The notes below the pieces were generated by a model. That model was not told the origin of the DNA and did no database searches. It was given only the letters and a program-made list of their open reading frames with translations. The position numbers and the translations under genes were made by a program. A stretch of DNA of 64,000 nt, taken from the NCBI RefSeq assembly GCF_000741205.1, contig NZ_JGYW01000004.1:328573-392572 (forward strand). Reading direction: 5' to 3'. Below are positions 26,984-34,057 of the stretch, piece after piece; position 1 is the first letter of the stretch; each line of letters begins with the position of its first letter. This DNA is from Bifidobacterium gallicum DSM 20093 = LMG 11596. Lineage in GTDB: Bacteria > Actinomycetota > Actinomycetes > Actinomycetales > Bifidobacteriaceae.

Positions 26984-27045
26984 TTGGCCGTGCCCGGCCC
27001 GGCAAGTGACATACATTCATGCTTGCCGACGCTGGGCACGGCCAA
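26984..27045. terminator. Nested inverted repeat between thiED and the aminotransferase
   Basis: TTGGCCGTGCCC (26984-26995) is complementary to GGGCACGGCCAA (27034-27045), and inside them CGGCAAG (27000-27006) pairs with CTTGCCG (27022-27028). The structure lies just after thiED (plus) and covers the last codons and stop of the convergent aminotransferase gene (minus). It has no long uridine tract, so the assignment as a bidirectional terminator is inference. Confidence 0.5.
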
Positions 27046-28231
27046 TGCGTTCCACAGCCTCCACCAACCGTTCTTCAGGCTGCAGCAGGCTCAACCGCAC
27101 CCAGTCGGCGCCTTGCTGGCCAAAGCAGCCGCCATCGAGCACGCACACATCAGTATCGGCCAGCAATTGTGCGGCAAACGACGCGCCGGTTTGGCCTTGC
27201 GGCGCATGCATCCATGTATATAAGCCGCCTTGCGCATCAAACACGTCATAGCCCATGGCACGTAACGGCGTTTGCACAAGCTCACGGCGGTGCGCGTAGC
27301 GGGCTGCCAGGTCGCGTACGCTGTGCTGGTCGCTCATCAACGCGACCACTGCGGCGTCTTGCACAATCGTTGTGACCATGGAGCCCATTTGATAGTGGTA
27401 GCGTTTGGCGGCCGTGATCAGGTCGGCGTTGCCTGCGAGAAAACCAGCGCGCCATCCGGCCATGCCATACATTTTGGACAGGCTGACCACTTCCACAGCC
27501 ACATCCTTGGCGCCTGCAATTTCGAGGATGCTGCATTGCTGCTCACGCACGCCAAGCCCCGCATAGGCAAAATCTTGAATCACGGCGAAATGGTGCCGTT
27601 TGGCCAGTGCGATGACCTGTTCAAAGAATGCGCGCGGCGCTTGCGCACCCGTGGGATTGTTCGGATAGTTCAACACGAGCAGTTGCACCCGATCCCATGT
27701 TGATGCCGGCACGGCGTCCAAATCAGGTAAAAATCCCAAATCGCGCTCTGCCGGTAGCAGCAGTTCGCGTCCGCGCAGCATCGTCGTCATGCAGTGGTAG
27801 CTCGGATAATACGGGTCAACGAACGCGACCGTGTCGCCTGGCGACACCAGCACATTGAACAATGACGCCAAGCCATCCACAGCCCCTTCCACCGCGAACA
27901 GTTCCGTATCCACGTTCAGATCCACACCATGTGTATGGCGATACCAGTGTGCGGCCGCTTGAAGGAACGCGCGTTTGCCATCAAACGACGCATAGCGCGC
28001 ATTGTCCGGAATGTTGACGGCCTGTACGGCGGCTTCACGGATGAATGCCGCCGGTTCGGCATCGGGGTTGCCTACTGACAAGTCGATGACATCACGGCCG
28101 GCAGCCCGCGCTTGGGCCACCATCACCATCGAATGCTCAAACACGTTGGGCCCTATGGCGAGCGCCGTGGGTGACAGTTGCAGGTCTTTGGCGCTCCACT
28201 GGGGTGTGTCTGTTGTATGGCGCTCGCTCAT
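27017..28231 (-). CDS. PLP-dependent class I aminotransferase
   Basis: 404 residues. The fold-type I aminotransferase signatures are DLSVGNPDAEPAAFIREAA, FAVEGAVDGLASLFNVLVSP, LNYPNNPTGAQAP, VIQDFAYAGLG and VSLSKMYGMAGWRAGFLAGN, in which Lys of SLSK binds PLP. The pattern is closest to the DapC/aspartate-aminotransferase-like group, so possible substrates are LL-diaminopimelate precursors, aspartate, or the methionine/aromatic keto-acids; sequence alone does not decide. It is transcribed toward the thi genes and lies about 100 bases downstream of metI, so it may share the met transcript, which would favour a sulfur-amino-acid role. Confidence 0.85.
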   Translation of the reverse strand: MSERHTTDTPQWSAKDLQLSPTALAIGPNVFEHSMVMVAQARAAGRDVIDLSVGNPDAEPAAFIREAAVQAVNIPDNARYASFDGKRAFLQAAAHWYRHTHGVDLNVDTELFAVEGAVDGLASLFNVLVSPGDTVAFVDPYYPSYHCMTTMLRGRELLLPAERDLGFLPDLDAVPASTWDRVQLLVLNYPNNPTGAQAPRAFFEQVIALAKRHHFAVIQDFAYAGLGVREQQCSILEIAGAKDVAVEVVSLSKMYGMAGWRAGFLAGNADLITAAKRYHYQMGSMVTTIVQDAAVVALMSDQHSVRDLAARYAHRRELVQTPLRAMGYDVFDAQGGLYTWMHAPQGQTGASFAAQLLADTDVCVLDGGCFGQQGADWVRLSLLQPEERLVEAVERIGRAQRRQA

Positions 28232-28330
28232 GGTTCCTCGGTTCGGTATGGCGTGTTGTGGTGTGGTGTGGTTTTGGGGATAGGCGTGAGGCCGACAGCG
28301 TATGCTGTACGGCCTGGTTGGCGGGTGTGG

Positions 28331-28996
28331 TTAGTGGGTGACGGCTCGTGCAATAAGATCACCGATCCATTGGATGGCTTGCACAAGCACGACGAGCAGT
28401 ACCACGATGGCGATAAGCACGCCCGTTTCATAGCGGTTGTAGCCGAATTGGATGGCCATGTCTCCGATCCCGCCCGCGCCGATCGTGCCGACCATGGCCG
28501 AATAGCCGAGCAGCGAGATGATCGTGAGCACAATGCCGCGGATGAATGAGGGCAGCGCTTGCGGGAATATGGCGTCACACAGGATTTGGCGTGTGGGCGC
28601 GCCCGTGGCGATGGCCGCTTCGATCAGTCCCGAGTCCACTTCGGTGAACGAGTTTTCGGCGATGCGCGCGAAGAACGGGATGGCGGCGATTGATAGCGCG
28701 ATCGCACCGCCCAGCGGCGTGTACGGGTCGCCGATAATCAGCTGGATCAGCGGGATCAGTACCACGAGCAAAATCAGGAACGGCATCGAGCGGATCGCGT
28801 TGACGATGAATCCGACGACGTTGTTGACGGCCGCGTTCGGGGAGAACAGGTGGTGTTGCGTCAGGAACAGCGCGATGGCCAGCAGCGTGCCGAACACCAC
28901 GCCGACCACTGTGGCGATCGACACCATGAAGAACGTGTCGGCAAGCGCCTTGCCCAGATTGTCTTGCAGAATCTCGAGTGTGGATTGCCAGTTCAT
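28331..28996 (-). CDS. metI: MetI-type ABC transporter permease
   Basis: Permease of a methionine-type importer, 221 residues with five membrane segments (ADTFFMVSIATVVGVVFGTL; PFLILLVVLIPLIQLI; TGVLIAIVVLLVVLVQAIQW). The MetI hallmarks are NAIRSMPFLILL, ENSFTEVDSGLIEAAIATGA as the ATPase-contact EAA loop, and LLGYSAMVGTIGAGGIGD. Its ATG overlaps the metN stop by 4 bases. Part of metQ-metN-metI. Confidence 0.93.
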   Translation of the reverse strand: MNWQSTLEILQDNLGKALADTFFMVSIATVVGVVFGTLLAIALFLTQHHLFSPNAAVNNVVGFIVNAIRSMPFLILLVVLIPLIQLIIGDPYTPLGGAIALSIAAIPFFARIAENSFTEVDSGLIEAAIATGAPTRQILCDAIFPQALPSFIRGIVLTIISLLGYSAMVGTIGAGGIGDMAIQFGYNRYETGVLIAIVVLLVVLVQAIQWIGDLIARAVTH

Positions 28997-29802
28997 GCGG
29001 CCTCCCCTGTTTCTTCGCTGAGCAGCGCGCCCACGTTGCGGTACGAGAGCAGGAACTGCTCAATAAGGCCGCGCGTTACGGTTTCTTGCGGGTTGCGGAA
29101 TACGTCGAAGGTGGGGCCGTGTTCCACGATGCGCCCGGACTCCATCACGGCCACGCGGTCGAATATGCGCTGCGCCACTTCAAGCTGGTGCGTAATGAAC
29201 ACGACGGTGACGCCAAGTTCGCGGTTCACGCGCCGCAGCAGTGACAAAATGCCTTCAGTGGTTTCCAAGTCGAGCGCGCTTGTGGCCTCGTCGCACAGCA
29301 GTATTTGCGGATTGTTGGCGAGCGCCCTCGCGATCGAGACGCGCTGCTTTTGTCCTCCCGACAGCTGGCTTGGATACACGTCCGCCTTGTCTTCCAGCCC
29401 CACCAGCGCCAACAGTTCGCGGATGCGCGGTTCGCGCGCCTGTTTGGGGACTCCGGCGGCTTTAAGCGCGAACGCGATGTTGCGCGCCACCGTAGCGTTG
29501 CCGATAAGGTTGAACCCTTGGAAAATCATGCCGATGTCGCGGCGCAGTTCGCGCAGCTGTTTGCCGCGCAGGTCCGTCACGTCGCGCCCCGAGATGATCA
29601 CGCGCCCTTCGCTGGGGCGTTCAAGCAGGTTGATCGTGCGCACGAGCGTGGATTTTCCCGCGCCCGAGAATCCCACAATGCCGAAAATTTCGCCTTTGCG
29701 TACGTTCAGGCTCACATGCTTGACGGCGTCGACCGTCCGTTTGCCGTCTTGGAATCGTACGCAGATGTCGCGCAGTTCAATAATTGGTGCCGGCTGTTCC
29801 AT
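28993..29802 (-). CDS. metN: MetN-type ABC transporter ATPase lacking the regulatory domain
   Basis: Energises the importer. 269 residues: Walker A in GIVGFSGAGKSTLVRTI, Q-loop in IGMIFQGFNLIG, signature LSGGQKQRVSIARAL, Walker B ILLCDEATSALDLETT and H-loop VVFITHQLEVAQ. The core strongly resembles MetN, but the protein ends soon after the nucleotide-binding domain (GALLSEETGEAA), whereas the E. coli protein has about 70 more residues forming the methionine-sensing NIL domain. Transinhibition by intracellular methionine is therefore probably absent here. It lies about 50 bases after metQ and overlaps metI. Confidence 0.93.
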   Translation of the reverse strand: MEQPAPIIELRDICVRFQDGKRTVDAVKHVSLNVRKGEIFGIVGFSGAGKSTLVRTINLLERPSEGRVIISGRDVTDLRGKQLRELRRDIGMIFQGFNLIGNATVARNIAFALKAAGVPKQAREPRIRELLALVGLEDKADVYPSQLSGGQKQRVSIARALANNPQILLCDEATSALDLETTEGILSLLRRVNRELGVTVVFITHQLEVAQRIFDRVAVMESGRIVEHGPTFDVFRNPQETVTRGLIEQFLLSYRNVGALLSEETGEAA

Positions 29803-29855
29803 AATGTTGTGCTCCCTGGTATTTCCGTTTCCCGTGTCAGTTCATTGCGGCCGGC

Positions 29856-30728
29856 TTACGCCCATGTGGTCGGTTTGCCGAAATCCTTGAAGTCGCTGTC
29901 GGCGATGGCTTTTTTAAATTCGTCGCTGTTGAGCAGTTCCCTCACCTTTTGGCCGAAGTCGGAGTCGACATCGCCGCCGCGTACGGCGAACACGTTGATC
30001 ACGCCTTCGCTTTGCTGTTCGGTGGCGAGCGCGTCGGCCGGGTCGAATCCGGCCGCCCACGCGTAGTTGCCGGGAACGAGCGCCACGTCCACCGTGTCAA
30101 GCGAGCGCGCGAGTTGGGCGGCATCAAGCGTTTTGATGTTCAGCTGCTTGGGGTTGCTTGCGATGTCGGAGACGCTGGCTTTCGTGCTGTCCACGCCGTC
30201 TTTGAGTGTGACGAGCTTGTTCTGTTGCAATACGCCGAGTGTGCGCGCAAGATTGGAGCCGTCGTTGGCCACGGCCACGGTCGCGCCGTTGGGGATGGCG
30301 TCGATCGAATCGTATTTCTTGGAGTAGGCGGCCAGTCCGAGCGTCGGGACCTGGCCGACGGAGGCGATATCGAGATTGTTGTCGGCGCGGAATTTGGTCA
30401 GATAGTTGATGTGCTGCATGAGGTTGGCGTCGATGCTGCCGGAGGCGAGCGCCTTGTCGGGCTGCACATAGTCGTTGAATTCCTTGACGGTCAGGTCGTA
30501 GCCGTCATCTTTGAGCAGTGGCGCGATCACGTCCTTGACCATGTCTCCGTAAGGTCCGGGGCATACGCCCACGCTCACCTGCACGGTGTGGTCGGCCGTG
30601 GGTGTGGCGATATGGGCCGCGGGGCCCGATTGCGAGGAGGAGGATCCGCAGGCGCATGCGGTCAGCGCGATAATGCCCGCGCACGTTACTGCAATCGTTT
30701 TCTTAATGGAATTGGCGATAGTGGTCAT
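29856..30728 (-). CDS. metQ: MetQ-type substrate-binding lipoprotein (copy 1)
   Basis: Substrate capture for MetNI. The ATG giving MTTIANSIKKTIAVTCAGII is preceded by AGGAGC; 290 residues. A lipobox (ALTACACGSS) places the lipidated Cys at about residue 24, making it an LspA substrate. NlpA/MetQ-family blocks are SVGVCPGPYGDMVKDVIAPL, EFNDYVQPDKALASGSIDAN, LMQHINYLTKF, GATVAVANDGSNLARTLGVL, DVALVPGNYAWAAG and a C-terminal KDFGKPTTWA. A close paralogue lies at 35968-36840. The ligand may be methionine, but other amino acids are possible. A 26-codon leader ORF lies about 330 bases upstream. Confidence 0.92.
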   Translation of the reverse strand: MTTIANSIKKTIAVTCAGIIALTACACGSSSSQSGPAAHIATPTADHTVQVSVGVCPGPYGDMVKDVIAPLLKDDGYDLTVKEFNDYVQPDKALASGSIDANLMQHINYLTKFRADNNLDIASVGQVPTLGLAAYSKKYDSIDAIPNGATVAVANDGSNLARTLGVLQQNKLVTLKDGVDSTKASVSDIASNPKQLNIKTLDAAQLARSLDTVDVALVPGNYAWAAGFDPADALATEQQSEGVINVFAVRGGDVDSDFGQKVRELLNSDEFKKAIADSDFKDFGKPTTWA

Positions 30729-31061
30729 GGGTACAGTGCTCCTGGAAATAGAGAAAAAGTATGAAAAAAGTGGGAAAAAGATACGGTGGTACCTGTATAT
30801 GCGCCCGGCAGACGTCATCGGCGAATCATATATGTCGCGAAATATCGTGAAAAAATTACAATATTTGGCAATGCAATTCCGACGATGCTGAATACGTATT
30901 CAATTCGTTTGATTCGGATCGCGGAATATCAATAATTCATAAATTTACATATATGAATCGCGCCACGGCGAGCGGCGAGAGAAAGATTGGATGACGGGCC
31001 GGTCATGCCGGCGCACCGTTACAGATCACCCATGCAATATTGGAAAGAAATAAAACGGCCC
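30729..31061 (-). promoter_or_regulatory. Long, A+T-rich 5' leader of metQ copy 1
   Basis: About 330 bases separate the leader peptide stop from metQ. The metQ-proximal part (about 30750-30960) is markedly A+T-rich; further upstream there is a GCCGG/CCGGC hairpin near 31000. I could not match it to SAM or other known riboswitch consensus sequences. Only the last bases (GTACCCATG around the metQ start) are shared with the metQ copy 2 leader. Confidence 0.4.
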
Positions 31062-31142
31062 TCAGGCCATACCGATCATACAGCGGGCGTAGGCGCACAC
31101 AGCACAGTTCATGACGCCGGCCTCGATGATGATAGTGTTCAT
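31062..31142 (-). CDS. 26-residue Cys/Met leader peptide upstream of metQ copy 1
   Basis: An ATG at 31142 with a strong AAAGGAC ribosome-binding site (31152-31158) opens a 27-codon frame. The peptide starts MNTIIIEAGV and ends MNCAVCAYARCMIGMA, so it has four Met and three Cys including a CxxC. A homologous ORF of exactly the same length precedes metQ copy 2; 19 of 26 residues match, and several codons differ only synonymously, which indicates protein-level selection. The stop codon lies in the loop of a GGCC-TGAG-GGCC hairpin (31057-31068) followed on this strand by GTTTTATTTCTTT. This is consistent with an attenuator peptide sensing Cys or Met supply; a small metal-binding peptide is the alternative. 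Confidence 0.75.
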   Translation of the reverse strand: MNTIIIEAGVMNCAVCAYARCMIGMA

Positions 31143-31341
31143 TTTTGTGCCGTCCTTTCCATGAAATGTTCCCTACGATGATTCACGAACCGACTGATTG
31201 TGATGTACTGTTCGATTCGCTTGATATGCCACGATACTTGACGGCCTTGTACAGGCCGCAGATAGCGTCCACATAGTGAAAACATCTGTTCCAGATCTTT
31301 TCCCATGGCGTCGCGTCTGACCAGTGGCTACTCTGGAACAT

Positions 31342-32394
31342 ATGGTCACCATGAAGCAAATTGCCGAGCGTACGGGCGTTTCCGTCTCCACGGTCTCCCT
31401 TGTGCTCAACCACCGCGACGAAGGGCGCGTCAAAGCCGACATCGCGCGCAAAGTGCGCGCCACTGCGCAGGAACTCGGATATCAGCCCAACGCGCTTGCG
31501 CGTTCCTTGCGCACCAACAAAATCCCGATTATCGGATTCGTCAGCGAGGAAGTGGCGACCACGCCGTATGCAGGCGGCATCATCCAGGGCGCGCAGGACG
31601 CGGCGCGGGAACTGGGATATTTGCTCATTACCGTCAGCGGCGACGACGCGGCCACCGTTGAGCAGGAAGTGCTCGCGTTAAAACGCTACGGCATCGACGC
31701 GTTCATCTATTCGGCCATGTCGAACCGCGTGGTCACAATCCCGCAATGCCTGGCCGACTATCCGCTGGTCCTGGCCGACGCCACGGACCGCGACAACCGC
31801 TTCCCCGCCATCGAGCCGGACGAATTCCGCATCGGCTACGACGCCACCACACGCCTGATCGAGGCCGGATGCGCCAACATCGCCTATGTCGGCTGCACGA
31901 CGCCGGGCCCCATCATCGCCCAGCGCGGGCGACTGGAAGGTTACCGTGCCGCGTTGGACGACCACGGCAGGGAATTCAACGAAGCTCTGGTATGCAATGT
32001 GGACGGCAATGAAGAGGCGTTGCGGGCGGTGGAGCACCTGTTTGCCGAACAGCATCCCGACGGATTCTTTTGCTTCAACGATTCGCGCGCCTGGTACGTG
32101 TATGAATGTGCGGCAAGGCAAGGGCTGATCGTCGGCAAGGACATCTCCGTTGTCGGTGTGGACAACCACCGCGTCATTGCGGAAACCTTCGCGCCACAGC
32201 TGACCACGATCGCGCTGCCCCACTATGAGATGGGCTATTGGGCCGCCGACAAGCTCATCAGCATCGTGGAACATCGCGATATCGCGCCCATGCCCAATCC
32301 GCTTATGCTTGCGCCGATCCCGCCGCTGGACGGCGAGGAGCCCGTGAAAATGCACTGCGTGCTTATCGAGAAGGAATCGGTGCGCCCGCAATAA
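31342..32394 (+). CDS. cscR: LacI-family regulator of the sucrose cassette
   Basis: About 350 residues: an N-terminal helix-turn-helix (MKQIAERTGVSVSTVSLVLN) with the hinge helix PNALARSLRTNK, then a periplasmic-binding-type effector domain (IIGFVSEEVATTPYAGGIIQ, SVVGVDNHRVIAETFAPQLT). Starts at ATG 31342 or 31351 are both reasonable. It is placed immediately before the permease and hydrolase, with three matching palindromes between (32442-32517), so it is most likely their repressor, released by sucrose or a fructose-containing sugar. The same order (lacI, cscB, cscA) is known in Bifidobacterium longum. Confidence 0.9.
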   Translation: MVTMKQIAERTGVSVSTVSLVLNHRDEGRVKADIARKVRATAQELGYQPNALARSLRTNKIPIIGFVSEEVATTPYAGGIIQGAQDAARELGYLLITVSGDDAATVEQEVLALKRYGIDAFIYSAMSNRVVTIPQCLADYPLVLADATDRDNRFPAIEPDEFRIGYDATTRLIEAGCANIAYVGCTTPGPIIAQRGRLEGYRAALDDHGREFNEALVCNVDGNEEALRAVEHLFAEQHPDGFFCFNDSRAWYVYECAARQGLIVGKDISVVGVDNHRVIAETFAPQLTTIALPHYEMGYWAADKLISIVEHRDIAPMPNPLMLAPIPPLDGEEPVKMHCVLIEKESVRPQ

Positions 32395-32441
32395 GCGACA
32401 CGCCGGGATCTCAGAAACCGGCAATATCGGAAATGGCGGAA

Positions 32442-32517
32442 CGTCAATCGTTTGACGCACTACCGTGACCCTTTCGTGAAGAAAATGCGTCAATCGTTTG
32501 ACGTCAAACGTTTGACG
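32442..32517. promoter_or_regulatory. Three LacI-type operators before the permease gene
   Basis: CGTCAATCGTTTGACG occurs at 32442-32457 and again at 32488-32503, and the perfect palindrome CGTCAAACGTTTGACG lies at 32502-32517, sharing two bases with the second. Centre spacing is 46 and 14 bp. They have the central CG and symmetric arms of LacI/GalR operators and lie 90-165 bases before the permease ATG. Two adjacent sites plus one distant site suit cooperative or looping repression. Confidence 0.85.
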
Positions 32518-32606
32518 CGTTATATTCGTAAGCAAGAACTTCGCAGTAGGAATCTTTTTCCTGAAGTTTGTCCATTATTCCGTGATCTCAACGACGAGGT
32601 GTCACC

Positions 32607-34004
32607 ATGGTGAATAAACCGAAGACCGCAAAAATCTGGTCCAACCCGTCCTATTTGCAGAGCTCGTTTGGCATTTTCCTGTTCTTCTGCTCATGGGGCA
32701 TCTGGTGGTCCTTCTTCCAGCGCTGGCTCAATACCATTGGCCTGAACGGCGCGGAAGTCGGCACCGTCTATTCCATCAACTCGCTGGCCACGCTGATCCT
32801 CATGTTCGGCTACGGCATCATCCAGGACAACCTGGGCATCAAGCGCCGTCTCGTGGTCGTCATCGCCACCATCGCGGCACTGATCGGCCCCTTCGTCCAG
32901 TTCGTGTACGCGCCGCTCATGCAGACGAACATCATGGCCGCCGCCCTGATCGGCTCCGTGGTGCTCTCCGCCGGCTTCATGTCCGGATGCTCGCTGATTG
33001 AAGCGCTTACCGAACGCTACAGCCGCAAGTTCGGCTTCGAATACGGCCAGTCCCGCGCATGGGGCTCCTTCGGCTACGCCATTGTGGCCCTGATCGCCGG
33101 CATTGTCTTCAACATCAACCCGATGATCAACTTCTGGCTCGGCTCCGCATTCGGCGTGGGCATGCTCATCGTGTACCTCACGTGGTACCCGGCCGAGCAG
33201 CGCCAGGCCCTCAAGGAAGCGGCCGACCCGAACGCCGAGAAGTCCAACCCGTCCTTCAAGGACATGGTCAACGTGCTCAAGATGCCGACGCTGTGGGTGC
33301 TCATCATCTTCATGCTGCTGACCAACACGTTCTACACGGTCTTCGACCAGCAGATGTTCCCGACCTACTACGCCTCGCTGTTCCCGAGCATTGAAACGGG
33401 CAACACGGTCTACGGCGTGCTCAACTCCATCCAGGTCTTCTGCGAATCCGCGATGATGGGCGTCGTCCCGATCATCATGCGCAAGATCGGCGTGCGCAAC
33501 GCGCTGCTGCTGGGCGCCACCGTCATGTTCCTGCGCATCGGCCTGTGCGGCATCTTCCACGACCCGGTAGCCATCTCCATCGTCAAGATGTTCCACGCCA
33601 TCGAAGTTCCACTGTTCTGCCTGCCGGCGTTCCGCTACTTCACGCTGCACTTCAACCCGAAGCTCTCGGCCACGCTGTACATGGTGGGCTTCCAGATCGC
33701 CTCACAGATCGGCCAGGTTATCTTCTCCACCCCGCTGGGCATGCTGCACGACCGCTTCGGCGACCGCACCACCTTCCTGTCCATCAGCGGCATCGTGCTG
33801 CTGGCAACGATCTACGGCTTCTTCGTCATCAAGCGCGACGACGAGCACGTGGACGGCGATCCGTTCCTGCGTGACCGCGACCGCAAGGAAATGGAACTCA
33901 TCGAAGAGAACCTGCAGCCAGACGCCGAGCTGGAAACGAGCCCCGTAGGCGTCGCAGCACAGGTGCGCGACAACCGCGCGGTCCAGCCGGAATACGCAAG
34001 CTGA
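32607..34004 (+). CDS. cscB: Sucrose/fructo-oligosaccharide MFS symporter
   Basis: A 465-residue major facilitator with about twelve membrane segments, of the oligosaccharide:proton symporter (LacY/CscB) type. Typical N-terminal sequence is FGIFLFFCSWGIWWSFFQRW; the loop SRKFGFEYGQSRAWGSFGYA carries the conserved charged pattern of this family, and LYMVGFQIASQIGQVIFSTP is near the end. The tail is long and acidic (KEMELIEENLQPDAELE). It lies downstream of the operator cluster and 53 bases before the GH32 gene. Codons are strongly G/C-ending compared with flanking housekeeping genes, suggesting high expression or separate origin. Confidence 0.9.
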   Translation: MVNKPKTAKIWSNPSYLQSSFGIFLFFCSWGIWWSFFQRWLNTIGLNGAEVGTVYSINSLATLILMFGYGIIQDNLGIKRRLVVVIATIAALIGPFVQFVYAPLMQTNIMAAALIGSVVLSAGFMSGCSLIEALTERYSRKFGFEYGQSRAWGSFGYAIVALIAGIVFNINPMINFWLGSAFGVGMLIVYLTWYPAEQRQALKEAADPNAEKSNPSFKDMVNVLKMPTLWVLIIFMLLTNTFYTVFDQQMFPTYYASLFPSIETGNTVYGVLNSIQVFCESAMMGVVPIIMRKIGVRNALLLGATVMFLRIGLCGIFHDPVAISIVKMFHAIEVPLFCLPAFRYFTLHFNPKLSATLYMVGFQIASQIGQVIFSTPLGMLHDRFGDRTTFLSISGIVLLATIYGFFVIKRDDEHVDGDPFLRDRDRKEMELIEENLQPDAELETSPVGVAAQVRDNRAVQPEYAS

Positions 34005-34057
34005 GCCTCCGGCCGCAGTCCACAACCACTATTCGAATCGTTCAAGGAATATCAATC

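Noticed and set aside
30729-31061. SAM riboswitch upstream of metQ
   Set aside because: Searched by eye for SAM-I, SAM-II and SAM-IV conserved blocks in both metQ leaders; none present.
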